Of a DNA stretch of 64,000 bases, positions 26,001-34,900 are shown one piece after another. Source of the DNA: Rhodobacteraceae bacterium M385. GTDB lineage: Bacteria > Pseudomonadota > Alphaproteobacteria > Rhodobacterales > Rhodobacteraceae. The translations under genes and the position numbers were made by a program. Within the stretch, counting starts at the first letter, position 1, and each line of letters begins with the position of its first letter. The stretch is taken from the NCBI GenBank assembly GCA_025141835.1, contig CP081102.1, positions 1,860,001 through 1,924,000 on the forward strand, in the 5' to 3' direction. The notes below the pieces were generated by a model. The model saw nothing but the letters and a program-made list of their open reading frames with translations. It made no database searches and was not told the DNA's origin.

Positions 26001-26408
26001 ACGGGGAATTTCAAGATCACCTATCATCTGGCCCCGCCGATGTTGCCGGGGCGCGATAGCACTGGCAGGCCAAAGAAGCGCAACTTCGGCCCTTGGGTCG
26101 GCGGCGTCTACAAGGTGTTGGCGAAGATGAAGGGTCTGCGCGGCACGCCGTTGGATGTGTTCGGCTATGCCGCGGAGCGCCGGATGGAGCGGCAGCTTAT
26201 CAAGCAATATCAGGCGGATATGGCGGAGTGGTTGCCCAAGGCGAGCGCGGCCAAGATGGATGCGCTGGTGGCCTTGGCAGAGTTGCCTTTGTCAATTCGC
26301 GGATTTGGTCCGGTGAAAGAAAAGAACGCCGAGAAGGCCGGGAAGCGGCGAGAAGAGTTGCTGATGGTGCTCTCAGGCACGGGCGGTCACGCGCGCGCGG
26401 CGGAATAG
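23007..26408 (+). CDS. indolepyruvate ferredoxin oxidoreductase family protein (fused alpha/beta/gamma)
   Basis: A 1133-residue fused 2-oxoacid:ferredoxin oxidoreductase. The N-terminal part resembles the pyrimidine-binding and TPP domains (GFVSGYRGSPVGGVD, VKDNVEATAVVDGRPERMQ), followed by a TPP region with CSGCPHNSSTRVPEGSRAGAGIGC. A ferredoxin-like cluster CEGCGDCGVQSNC starts near residue 630. A gamma domain GVGGTGVVTIGAVMAQAAQ lies near residue 715. It would oxidatively decarboxylate indolepyruvate and related aryl 2-oxoacids to acyl-CoA in amino acid catabolism. I start at ATG 23007 because GGGAGG ends five bases upstream; a frame 29 residues longer has no ribosome site. Confidence 0.92.
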   Translation: MGVQQVSLNDKFDLSKSQVLLNGTQAMVRLMLMQKERDRAAGLNTAGFVSGYRGSPVGGVDLQMTRSEKVLTANDVTFKPGLNEDLAATAHWGAQTAELRGEGKFDGVFGLWYGKGPGVDRTGDVMRHANMAGTSKHGGVIMAMGDDHIGESSTVCHQSDWAMVDVHMPVLNPAGVQEILDYGIYAYALSRYAGVWVGLKCVKDNVEATAVVDGRPERMQFVEPDFDMPEGGLNIRLGDHWIPQEERLLEHKRHAAEAFAHANKIDKRVHGRAGAKIGFVAAGKNWLDLISSMEALGIDEEAAEAMGITTYKVGQVWPLDMRGFHDWADGLDLIVVIEEKRKLIEVQVKEAIFDDRRGRRVYGYKDGKGNTLFPTHFALDPADIAVKLGEILIDEGCATDRVRAGMATVEDARRASNAPDLAKRTPWFCSGCPHNSSTRVPEGSRAGAGIGCHFMAKWMDRETEAYTHMGGEGVNWLGESLFSTREHMFQNLGEGTYNHSGVLAIRAALAAGTNITYKILFNDAVAMTGGQDNEGDLDPARIAHEIKAMGVENIALVYDAKEEIDFAAFPKGLARFERADLMKVQEDFRHHKGVSAIIYVQTCAAEKRRRRKRGTFPDIDKRVFINTDVCEGCGDCGVQSNCVSIVPVETELGRKRAIDQSTCNKDFSCVNGFCPSFVTLEGAAIRKEASASVDLTGLPDPVLPEIDGTHNMLVTGVGGTGVVTIGAVMAQAAQLDGKGVGMIEMAGLAQKGGAVAIHLRLANRPEDISAIRVGAGEADAVIGGDLVVTGGAKTLAQMKTGRTGAVVNSHEITTGDFTLNTEFTIPGKDLEVALQARLREKLVLFDATELARVLLGDSIFSNMMTFGAAWQAGIVPLSHDAIMTAITMNGAAVEANKQAFEMGRWAAVNPNQVQGLIAPNVVALPKTLEEKISYRETHLVAYQNKRLAKRFRKLVDTVEDRRLKEAVAKGYHKLLAYKDEYEVARLHLETEAKARETLTGNFKITYHLAPPMLPGRDSTGRPKKRNFGPWVGGVYKVLAKMKGLRGTPLDVFGYAAERRMERQLIKQYQADMAEWLPKASAAKMDALVALAELPLSIRGFGPVKEKNAEKAGKRREELLMVLSGTGGHARAAE

Positions 26409-26496
26409 GCGGCTACTCCTCGGCCAAGGCCTCCTCGCAGCTGTTTTGCGGGCGTTTTGGTCGAGGGGGTGGTCCGCGGGGCAAGTGTTGTGCAGC

Positions 26497-26546
26497 GATA
26501 TTTTTGAAAAGGTGAAGGGCAAGAGGGGGTTTTCTCCCTCAGCCCT
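26497..26546 (+). repeat. diverged copy of the dispersed repeat with adjoining hairpin
   Basis: GATATTTTTGAAAAGGTGAAG (26497-26517) matches the TATTTG-type repeat. It is directly followed by a hairpin formed by GGGC/GCCC and GAGGG/CCCTC (26517-26545). It lies in the 176-nt gap before the TauE/SafE gene. Confidence 0.5.
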
Positions 26547-26584
26547 GTGGGGTAGGCGCGGTTGGAAGAGAATCTGGAGGGCCC

Positions 26585-27409
26585 ATGCCGGAACTTGCTG
26601 AATTTTTGCCAATGTTGGCGCTGATCCTGGCGATTGGTGCTTTGGCCGGTGTGATCGCGGGCCTTTTGGGGGTTGGCGGCGGCATCGTGCTGGTGCCAGC
26701 GTTCTTCTTCGCGTTTGAGGGGCTTGGCTATGGTCCCGATGGGTTGATGCAGATTTGTTTGGCGACGTCATTGGCGACAATCGTGGTGACATCGGTGCGT
26801 TCGGTCATGGGCCATCACAAGCGCGGCGCGGTGGATTGGGACATTCTGAAAGCATGGGGCCCCGGCATTGTTGTGGGGGCCGCATTGGGCGTTGTGGCGG
26901 CCAGCGGGCTGCGCAACGAGGTTCTGATGGCGATCTTCGGTGTGCTTGGGTTGGCGGTCGGGCTGTATATGGCGTTTGGCCGGGCCGAGTGGCGCTTGGG
27001 CGCGCAGATGCCGGGCCGGGCGGGGACGATTGCGACATCGCCGATCATTGGGTTTTTGTCTGTGCTGATGGGGATCGGTGGCGGGTCGTTCGGGGTGCCG
27101 ATGATGACGCTTTACGGTGTGCCAATCCACCGGGCGGTGGCCACGGCGGCGGGCTTTGGGGTGATTATCGCGGTGCCTGCGGTTATTGGCTTTCTGCTGA
27201 CACCCGGAGAGGCAGCGGGGCGTCCACCGTTCACCGTTGGGCAGGTCAACATCGTGGCCTTCGTGGCGGTCGTGGCTATGACGCTGATCACCGCGCCTTT
27301 GGGCGTAAAGCTGGCCCATGCGATGGACCCCAAGCCCCTTAAGCGGGTGTTTGCGGTTTTCATCATGGTGATGGCCTTGAACATGCTGCGCAAGGCGCTT
27401 GGGTTCTAG
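26585..27409 (+). CDS. TauE/SafE family sulfite exporter-type permease
   Basis: A 274-residue polytopic membrane protein with the family's two glycine-rich repeats: GVIAGLLGVGGGIVLVPAFFFA near residues 22-43 and GFLSVLMGIGGGSFGVPMMTLYGVP near 155-180. The family exports sulfite, sulfoacetate or related organosulfonates across the inner membrane; the actual substrate here is unknown. CTGGAGGG just before the ATG supports the start. Its stop overlaps the stop of the converging DUF1289 gene. Confidence 0.9.
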   Translation: MPELAEFLPMLALILAIGALAGVIAGLLGVGGGIVLVPAFFFAFEGLGYGPDGLMQICLATSLATIVVTSVRSVMGHHKRGAVDWDILKAWGPGIVVGAALGVVAASGLRNEVLMAIFGVLGLAVGLYMAFGRAEWRLGAQMPGRAGTIATSPIIGFLSVLMGIGGGSFGVPMMTLYGVPIHRAVATAAGFGVIIAVPAVIGFLLTPGEAAGRPPFTVGQVNIVAFVAVVAMTLITAPLGVKLAHAMDPKPLKRVFAVFIMVMALNMLRKALGF

Positions 27410-27651
27410 GACGTCCCGGCGTCTCTGGCCAGTCGGGCGGCACGGCCGCCCCGGCGCACCGAGAGTTTGGACTGACGCGCGGGTAGGGCGGCGATTACTT
27501 CGGCGCGAGCCTCATCGGTAAGGCGGCTCCATTGGGTGATTTCGTCGATGGTGCGCAGGCAGCCGGTGCAAAGCCGCGCCTCGCGGTGGATCACGCAGAT
27601 ATTGACGCAGGGCGATTGCACCTCGTCGCGTTTCCATACCTTGTCGCTCAT
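27406..27651 (-). CDS. DUF1289 domain protein (four-cysteine small protein)
   Basis: An 81-residue protein with the DUF1289 core SPCVNICVIHREARLCTGCLRTIDEITQW. Its C15, C19, C28 and C31 are spaced like a metal-binding or Fe-S site. A basic C-terminal tail (KLSVRRGGRAARLARDAG) follows. Its start overlaps the ruvX stop (ATGA), forming a coupled run ccmI-ruvX-DUF1289. Function is unknown. Confidence 0.88.
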   Translation of the reverse strand: MSDKVWKRDEVQSPCVNICVIHREARLCTGCLRTIDEITQWSRLTDEARAEVIAALPARQSKLSVRRGGRAARLARDAGTS

Positions 27652-28133
27652 ATCCCGGCCCTCAGGTGACGCATGCGATCCAGCGCCCCTTGCAGGATAT
27701 AGCTGGCAGCCACGGCGTCGATCACCTCAGAGCGACGCTTGCGGGTCGTATCCGCCTCGATCAAGGCGCGTTCAGCGGCCACTGTGCTCAGGCGTTCATC
27801 CCAGAAGGTGATTGGCAGATCGGCAAAATCGGGGCGGCGAGACAGGTTGAGGGCAAACGCGCGGGTGGCCTGCGCCCTTGGGCCTTCAGATCCGTCCATG
27901 TTGCGGGGCAGGCCCAGAACGATGCCGCACACCTCGTGCTTGGCGATCAGCACTGCCAAGGCATCGGCATCCACGCCGAACTTTTTGCGTTTCACGGTTT
28001 CCAGGGCGCTGGCGGAGGTTAGCAGGCGATCGGAAAGCGCGACGCCGATGGTCTTGGTTCCCAGATCAAGGCCCATGAGCCCGCGCATCGGCGGCAAGAG
28101 CGGGGCGAGGTCAGCAAGCTCGGGGTAAATCAT
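27648..28133 (-). CDS. ruvX: Holliday junction resolvase RuvX (YqgF)
   Basis: A 161-residue RNase H-fold protein. The first catalytic aspartate is in GLMGLDLGTKTIGVALSD (D23). LVLGLPRNMDGSEG and the C-terminal VIDAVAASYILQGALD with its acidic residue complete the site. YqgF/RuvX family members take part in 16S rRNA 5' processing or resolve Holliday junctions. The ATG overlaps the ccmI stop. Confidence 0.93.
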   Translation of the reverse strand: MIYPELADLAPLLPPMRGLMGLDLGTKTIGVALSDRLLTSASALETVKRKKFGVDADALAVLIAKHEVCGIVLGLPRNMDGSEGPRAQATRAFALNLSRRPDFADLPITFWDERLSTVAAERALIEADTTRKRRSEVIDAVAASYILQGALDRMRHLRAGI

Positions 28134-29368
28134 TCGGAACCGATCCGGGCCATGGCTGCGCGGAACGCGGCGTCGATCATTGCCAGCGCCTCGGGCGCGT
28201 CGGCGAAGGTCACTTGCGCGTCGTCATGGACGATTTGCGCCGCGTTCACCCGGCCCAAGACGCCGTAGGCAGTGATAAGGCGGGCCCAATCTTCTGGCGG
28301 GCCGCCCTCGGTTCCCAAGCGCGTCGCAAGGCTTTCAACCATCGAGGCGATCATCGCTTGCTGATCCTCGGGCGAGAGGTCTTCCATGGCGGCGATGTCA
28401 TTGGCAGTCGGGCCGCTAGAGGCCGGAGCAGGGGCCAAAAGGGCAGGGTCCAGATCGACGCCAGCGGCAAAGGCCACGGCCTCTATCTGTTGCCGGATCG
28501 GGCGCACCCAGGGGGCCTGAGGCCGTGAATTGGCCAGAAGAGAGGACCAGATCGGCAGGGCCAGATCGGGGCGACCTTGTTGGGCGTACATCTCTCCGGC
28601 GTAGTAGCGGCCGGTGCCGTCACTGGGTTCCAGCGCCAGCCCTTGGCGCAGGGCTTGCTCGGCCTCGGGGGAAACATAGCCGCCGGCGGCGAAGATCATC
28701 ATCTCGGCCAGATCAATGTAGTGACGGCCCGTGGCCTCGTCGCCCAGAAGCGCGATCAATTGAGTTTGGGCGGTATGGGCGGCGGTGAAATTGCCCAACA
28801 TCGCCTCGTTCGCGGCCAGAAGGGTCATGCCTTGGGCGTCATCGGGGCGCTCGGCCATGACCTGGCGCAATTGAGTGACCAGCGCCACGCGGTCGGGGTC
28901 TGCGTCGGGGAGCGGCGCTGTGGGGGCCTGTTGTTCGGCAGCGGTCTGGGAGGGGCGGTTCTCGCGGGCCTGTTCGATCATCGCGATGCGCGGTTGCAGG
29001 GGCATGTCAGGGTAGCCCGGCGCGCCGATTTCCGCGTAGAGCAGCCCGGCGCCTGCGACCACGGCGACTAAGCCGCCGACAATTGGGACGGTGCCAAGCC
29101 CGCCTTCGCGTGTCCCGGCGCCTGCGTCCTGCAACGCGCGGTCCGCGTCCAGAATGCGACGGCTGACTTCGGTGCGGGCGCGGGTGGCTTCATCCTCGGA
29201 CAGGGTGCCACGGGCCAGATCACGGTCCAATTCGGTCAACTGGTCGCGGTAGATCTTCAGGTCATAGGCGGCGGTGGGGGATTGCACCTGCGCAGGGCGT
29301 CGCGCGGCCAAAAAGACGATGGCCGCCACCCCCAAGCTGATGAAGCCCGCTGCAATCCAAAACGCCAT
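28130..29368 (-). CDS. ccmI: cytochrome c maturation protein CcmI
   Basis: A 412-residue protein. Two N-terminal membrane segments (AFWIAAGFISLGVAAIVFLAA near the start, VGGLVAVVAGAGLLYAEIGAPGYPDMPL near residue 100) flank a cytoplasmic stretch with YRDQLTELDRDLARGTL, as in CcmI/CycH. TPR-like helices from about residue 150 bind the apocytochrome C-terminus. It works with CcmF and CcmH (3385-5849) to present apocytochromes for heme ligation. I start at ATG 29368, where the membrane helix begins; the frame stays open further upstream but antisense to soxB. Confidence 0.93.
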   Translation of the reverse strand: MAFWIAAGFISLGVAAIVFLAARRPAQVQSPTAAYDLKIYRDQLTELDRDLARGTLSEDEATRARTEVSRRILDADRALQDAGAGTREGGLGTVPIVGGLVAVVAGAGLLYAEIGAPGYPDMPLQPRIAMIEQARENRPSQTAAEQQAPTAPLPDADPDRVALVTQLRQVMAERPDDAQGMTLLAANEAMLGNFTAAHTAQTQLIALLGDEATGRHYIDLAEMMIFAAGGYVSPEAEQALRQGLALEPSDGTGRYYAGEMYAQQGRPDLALPIWSSLLANSRPQAPWVRPIRQQIEAVAFAAGVDLDPALLAPAPASSGPTANDIAAMEDLSPEDQQAMIASMVESLATRLGTEGGPPEDWARLITAYGVLGRVNAAQIVHDDAQVTFADAPEALAMIDAAFRAAMARIGSE

Positions 29369-29587
29369 GTCCGCGGTCCCTTTTCGTGACTTACCCCCGA
29401 CATAGGCCGCATCCGGCAGGAGCGAAAGACGCCGAACTGTCACAATCGCGATAAGACCCTTGGCCAAACGCCATGGAAGCCGCGACAACATGGCAGGGGG
29501 TCGCAAATTGATCCTTTCATGTCGCGCTGAGTATCCTCTTTTTTCCAAGGCAGCCCAAAAGCAAAGTATCAGACCCGGAGCCCGTCC

Positions 29588-30832
29588 ATGCGTAAATATT
29601 CCGCCTTTGCCATCGCCAAAGAAGCCTTTCGCCACCACGCCGGGTGGGAGCGTGCCTGGCGTTCGCCCAAGCCCAAGGCCGCTTATGATGTGGTGATCGT
29701 GGGCGCGGGCGGCCACGGCTTGGCGACGGCCTATTACCTTGGCAAGAACTTCGGCATCACCAATGTCGCGGTGATCGAGAAAGGCTGGCTTGGCGGCGGC
29801 AACACCGGGCGCAATACAACGATTATCCGGTCCAACTACCTGCAAGATCCGTCTGCCGCGATTTACGAAAAGGCCCGGTCGCTCTATGAAACATTGAGCC
29901 AGGACCTGAACTACAACGTTATGTTCAGCCCCCGTGGCGTGATTATGCTGGCCCAGACCCACCATGAGGTGCGCGGTTATCTGCGCACGGCGCAGGCCAA
30001 TGCCCTGCAGGGGGTAGAGACGCGCTTCATCGACAAGCATGAAGTGAAGAAGCTCGTGCCGATCATGAACATCGACGGACCTCGTTACCCCGTGTTGGGC
30101 GGCCTCTGGCAGCCGCGCGGCGGTACGGCACGCCACGATGCGGTGGCTTGGGGCTATGCGCGGGCGTGCTCGGACATGGGGATGGACATCATCCAGCAGA
30201 CGGAGGTGACAGGCGTCCGGGTTGAGGGCGGCGCGGTTGCGGGGGTGGAGACCTCTCAAGGGTTTATTGGCTGCAAGAAGCTCGGCGGCGTTGTGGCGGG
30301 GCACTCAAGCGTGCTGGCCGAAATGGCGGGGTTCCGGTTGCCGATGGAATCCGTGGCGCTTCAGGCGCTGGTGTCCGAGCCGATCAAGCCTTGCATGGAT
30401 GTGGTCGTGATGGCCAACACGGTGCACGGCTACCTGTCCCAGTCCGACAAGGGCGAGATGGTGATCGGCGGCGGCACCGACGGGCACAACAATTACACCC
30501 AACGCGGGTCGTTCCACCATGTGGAGGAAACCGTGCGGTCACTGATTGAAACCTTCCCGATGTTGTCGCGCCTGAAGATGCTGCGGCAGTGGGGCGGGAT
30601 CGTGGATGTGACGGGCGACCGCTCTCCTATCCTGTCGAAGACGCCGGTGGAGGGGATGTTCATGAACTGCGGCTGGGGCACGGGCGGCTTCAAGGCTATC
30701 CCCGGTTCTGGCTGGGGCTTTGCAGAGTTGATCGCCAAGGGCCATTCGCCCCTGACCGCTGAATTCGGGATGGAACGTTTCCGCGAGGGGCGTTTTATCG
30801 ACGAAAGCGTTGCGGCGGGCGTGGCCCATTGA
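29588..30832 (+). CDS. soxB: sarcosine oxidase subunit beta SoxB
   Basis: A 414-residue FAD protein. The dinucleotide-binding motif is VIVGAGGHGLATAYYLG near residues 36-52. The covalent-flavin region is NTGRNTTIIRSNYL; in heterotetrameric enzymes the FMN is bound through a histidine of the beta subunit. The enzyme oxidises sarcosine to glycine, with THF accepting the formaldehyde carbon and with H2O2 as by-product. It heads the operon soxB-GT32-soxD-soxA-soxG. CCGGAG precedes the ATG. The 219-nt leader before it contains GTCGC motifs (see findings). Confidence 0.95.
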   Translation: MRKYSAFAIAKEAFRHHAGWERAWRSPKPKAAYDVVIVGAGGHGLATAYYLGKNFGITNVAVIEKGWLGGGNTGRNTTIIRSNYLQDPSAAIYEKARSLYETLSQDLNYNVMFSPRGVIMLAQTHHEVRGYLRTAQANALQGVETRFIDKHEVKKLVPIMNIDGPRYPVLGGLWQPRGGTARHDAVAWGYARACSDMGMDIIQQTEVTGVRVEGGAVAGVETSQGFIGCKKLGGVVAGHSSVLAEMAGFRLPMESVALQALVSEPIKPCMDVVVMANTVHGYLSQSDKGEMVIGGGTDGHNNYTQRGSFHHVEETVRSLIETFPMLSRLKMLRQWGGIVDVTGDRSPILSKTPVEGMFMNCGWGTGGFKAIPGSGWGFAELIAKGHSPLTAEFGMERFREGRFIDESVAAGVAH

Positions 30833-30875
30833 TCGCACTGATGCACATATCATTTGCGAAGGGTAGGGCGCGCCG

Positions 30876-31610
30876 ATGAGCGCGGTCGCCATCCCCAAGC
30901 GCCTCGGCCATATCTGGATCGGGGACCGTCCGGCGCCCAAGCGCTGGATGCAATCGTGGCGCGATCTGCACCCCGATTGGGCCTACACCCTGTACGACAA
31001 TGTCTATCTGACTGGCCGCCGCTGGCGAAACCAGCGCCTGATGGCCCATTACTTCCGCAAGCGCCATTTTGAAGGCGTCGCTGATCTGATGCGTTACGAG
31101 ATTCTGTTTGAGCAAGGCGGCTTTCTGCCCGGTTCGGATTTCGAAGCCCTGCGCCCCTGTGATGAATTGTTCACCGAGCCTTGCACCTACACCTGCTACG
31201 AGACCCACCCCAAACGACGCTCCAAACTGACGCCCTATTTGGCCTCGGCCCCCGGCACCACGACGCTGGCCCTGACCGTGGATGAGATCCACGCAACCTA
31301 CGCCGATGCGCCGCAAACCGCGCGGCAGCCGTGGATCAGCGTCGGTAATCTGTTCCTGCGCAATTTCCTTGAGAAGTACCGTGCAGAGATCAAAGACCTG
31401 CGTATCTGGCCCGCCTATTTCTTTGTGCCGCAGCACAAGAAGGGCCCGCGCTATGACGGGCCGGGGCCGGTCTATGCCGAGCACCATTGGGGCACGACCC
31501 TTGATAAATACGAGGGCACGCCCGACCCGCAACTCTTTGACGACGTGGCCTTTGTGCTCGACGCGATCGAGCCCTTGCCCCTGACCTCTCACCCTTCAGA
31601 GGAGCCGTAG
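30876..31610 (+). CDS. GT32-like (OCH1/capsular) glycosyltransferase-fold protein with altered DXD
   Basis: A 244-residue protein with the glycosyltransferase family 32 layout. The N-terminal strand LGHIWIGDRPAPKRW is followed by DLHPDWAYTLYD. Then comes DLMRYEILFEQGGFLPGSDFEALRP, which aligns with the family's D..RY..LY..GG.YLD.D.E metal motif. The first aspartate of the DXD is glycine here (GSD), so sugar-nucleotide binding may be impaired or different. It sits between soxB and soxD with a three-base gap to soxD. Whether it modifies the enzyme, another acceptor, or nothing is unknown. Confidence 0.75.
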   Translation: MSAVAIPKRLGHIWIGDRPAPKRWMQSWRDLHPDWAYTLYDNVYLTGRRWRNQRLMAHYFRKRHFEGVADLMRYEILFEQGGFLPGSDFEALRPCDELFTEPCTYTCYETHPKRRSKLTPYLASAPGTTTLALTVDEIHATYADAPQTARQPWISVGNLFLRNFLEKYRAEIKDLRIWPAYFFVPQHKKGPRYDGPGPVYAEHHWGTTLDKYEGTPDPQLFDDVAFVLDAIEPLPLTSHPSEEP

Positions 31611-31613
31611 CCG

Positions 31614-31937
31614 ATGCTGACCCTCACCTGTCCTGTCTGCGGCGTGGCCGCCTGCGAAACCGAGCTTACCCCGGGCGGTGAAGCGCATCTGAAGCGCTTC
31701 GGGCCCGGTTCCTCCGATGACCAGTTCGAGGAATATATGTTCATGCGCCCCAACACCAAGGGCGTGCATTTTGAACGGTGGCGCCATGCGGCGGGTTGCG
31801 GCAAGTGGTTCCTTGCCGCCCGTGATACCGCCACGCTGGAGGTCTTCGGCACCTATGCCGCCCAGACTCTTGCGCCGCCTGCTGATCTGATCGCCAAAAT
31901 TCAAAGCAAACGCCCCGGTTGGAGCTTCCCCCAATGA
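31614..31937 (+). CDS. soxD: sarcosine oxidase subunit delta SoxD
   Basis: A 107-residue small subunit. The N-terminal Zn ligands are expected in LTCPVCGVAACETEL, followed by DDQFEEYMFMRPNTKGVHFERWRHAAGCGKWF, the conserved core with a further cysteine and histidines. In known structures the delta subunit binds zinc and clamps the alpha subunit. Its stop overlaps the soxA start (ATGA). Confidence 0.95.
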   Translation: MLTLTCPVCGVAACETELTPGGEAHLKRFGPGSSDDQFEEYMFMRPNTKGVHFERWRHAAGCGKWFLAARDTATLEVFGTYAAQTLAPPADLIAKIQSKRPGWSFPQ

Positions 31938-34900
31938 GCAACCGTCTAGAAACCCAAGGCCGCCTGATCGACCGCAGCGCTGAGGTCACGTTCACCTTTA
32001 ACGGAAAGAAAATGCGCGGCCATAAGGGCGATACGCTGGCCTCGGCGCTGCTGGCCAATGGGCAGAGACTGGTGGGCCGTTCGTTCAAATACCACCGCCC
32101 GCGCGGCATCATGACCAGCGGCGCAGAGGAACCTAACGCACTGGTTAATCTGGGCCAAGGCCACCGCCACGAGCCGAACCAACGCGCCACCACGACCGAG
32201 TTGTTTGACGATCTTAGCGCCACGTCGCAGAACCACTGGCCTTCGCTGGAATTCGACGTGGGGGAGCTGAACGGCCTCGTCTCTCGCTTCCTTCCAGCCG
32301 GTTTTTACTACAAAACGTTCTTGTTCCCCCGCGCCGCGTGGAAACATGTGTTTGAGCCGTTCATCCGCCAATCCGCAGGCCTCGGCAAAGCGCCGGACCC
32401 GGAAACCCGCGACCCCGATACCTATGAACATTTCTATGCCCACAGCGATCTGGTGATCGCCGGCGGCGGCATCGCCGGGCTGCAAGCCGCGCTTCTGGCG
32501 GGCCGCGCCGGGGTGAAGGTGCTGTTGATGGAGCAAACCGCCCATTGGGGCGGCCGTGCGCCGGTGGATGGGGTTGAAGTGGATGGCTTGCCTGCCGAGG
32601 AGTGGGTGAAGAACACGGTGCAAGAGCTTGAAACCCTTGAAAATGTAACGCTGCGCCTGCGCTCCATGGTCTCGGGCGTCTACGACCACGGATATGTTCT
32701 GGGCTATGAGCGATTGCGAGATCACACCCCCGGCGAAGGTGGCCCGCGCCATCGTCTATGGCGCATTCGGGCGGATCAGATCATCTCGGCTACCGGCGCG
32801 TTGGAGCGGCCCCTTAGCTTTGCGGGTAACGACAAGCCGGGCGTCATGCTGGCGTCCAGTGTGCGCGATTATCTAGTGAACTACGGCGTGGCCGTGGGGC
32901 AGCGGATCGTGGTGGTGACCAATAACGACGATGGCTATCGCACGGCGATTGCGCAGGTAGAGGCCGGGTTGTCCGTTGCCTGTGTGGTCGATGCACGCGC
33001 CGTTGTGGGTGGGGATTTGCCCAATAAAGTCCGCGCTTTAGGGGTTAATGTTAAAGTCAACACGGGTATTGCCAAGGTCAAAGGCCTGCGCGGCGTGGTC
33101 TCTGTCGCTTTGTGCGCTCAGGACGGCGACGGCTTGGTGACAGAGGAAATTTCTTGCGATGCTGTGGCGATGTCGGGAGGCTGGTCTCCGGTGGTGCACC
33201 TTTGGTCCCACTGCGGCGGCAAGCTGACGTGGGACGCCGAGAACGCCTTCTTCCGCCCCGATCCCGCGCGGCCCCCGTTGAACCAAAACGGCGAAGGTTT
33301 CGTGACCTGCGTCGGCAGCGCCGATGGCGCGTTAAGGGCGGATGCGACGCTGGAGAATGCGTTAACTAACACTGGCAACGTGCTGCAAACATTTGGAAAA
33401 TCCTCCCAAGGGGGCAGCGCGGCGAGGAGCGTCAGCGAGGAGCCGTTGGCCCCGGTATGGGTCATGCCCCACGGCGCGGGCTACAAGAAACGCTCTAAGA
33501 TGTGGCTCGATTTCCAGAATGATGTGAAGGTCTCGGACGTGCAACTGGCCGCCCGCGAAGGCTACGAGAGCGTCGAACATACCAAGCGCTACACCACCCT
33601 CGGCATGGCCACGGACCAGGGGAAACTCAGCAATATCAATGGTCTCGCCGTGCTTGCTGATGCGTTGAACGAAGAAATCCCCCGCGTCGGCACCACGACC
33701 TTCCGTCCGCCCTACACCCCCATTTCCATGGGCGCTATTGCGGGCGAAGCGCGTGGCGAGATCTTCCAACCCCTGCGCCGCACCCCCATGCATGATTGGC
33801 ACGAAGAGCAGGGCGCCTACATGGAGCCCGTCGGTGGTTGGCGCAGACCCTATTGTTTCCCGCGTAACGGCGAAGACCACGCCGCTGCGGTGAACCGTGA
33901 AATCACCGCTACCCGCACCTCGCTCGGCCTGCTGGATGCCTCCACCCTTGGCAAGATCATCGTGAAGGGGCCGGACGCGGGTAAGCTGATGGACATGCTC
34001 TACACCAATATGATGAGCAATCTGAAACCGGGTAAGTGCCGCTATGGGCTGATGTGTTCTGAAAACGGCTTCCTGATGGATGACGGCGTGGTCGTGCGGC
34101 TGGATGAGGATACGTTCCTGTGTCACACAACCTCGGGCGGGGCCGATCACGTCCACGCCCATATGGAGGATTGGCTGCAATGCGAGTGGTGGGACTGGAA
34201 CGTCTACACCGCCAATGTGACCGAGCAATGGGCGCAGGTGGCTGTGGTAGGTCCGAACGCGCGCAAGCTGTTGCAGAAGATGGGTGCGGATTTTGACCTT
34301 TCGGCCGAGGCATTGCCGTTCATGGGCATGGCCGAGGGGCAGATTGGCGGCTTCACCGTGCGCGTTTTCCGCATCTCGTTCTCGGGCGAGCTTTCCTATG
34401 AAATTGCCGTTCCCGCCAGCCAAGGCGCCGCCTTCTGGAAGGCGCTTCACGCCGCGGGCGCAGAGTTCAACGCCACCCCCTACGGCACCGAGGCGCTTCA
34501 CGTGATGCGGGCCGAGAAGGGCTTCATCATGATCGGGGACGAGACCGACGGCACCGTGATCCCGCAGGATCTGGGCCTCAACTGGGCGATCTCCAAGAAG
34601 AAAGAGGATTTCCTTGGGAAGCGTGGCCAACAGCGGACCTATATGACCGATCCCAACCGTTGGAAATTGGTGGGCTTGGAAACGCTGGATAAATCCGTCC
34701 TGCCCGATGGTGCTTATGCGGTGGCCGAGGGCAAGAACGCCAACGGGCAGGCCAATGTAGAGGGGCGCGTGACCTCCACCTATTATTCGCCAACCTTGGA
34801 CCGAGGCATCGCCATGGGGCTGGTTCTGAAAGGGCCGGAACGCATGGGCGAGGTGGTGAATTTCAACAAGGTGGACGGCTCGACCGTGGCGGCAAGGATC

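Noticed and set aside
29369..30304. Extension of the ccmI frame upstream of 29368 into soxB antisense
   Set aside because: The CcmI membrane helix begins exactly at ATG 29368; the extension is antisense to soxB and not CcmI-like.
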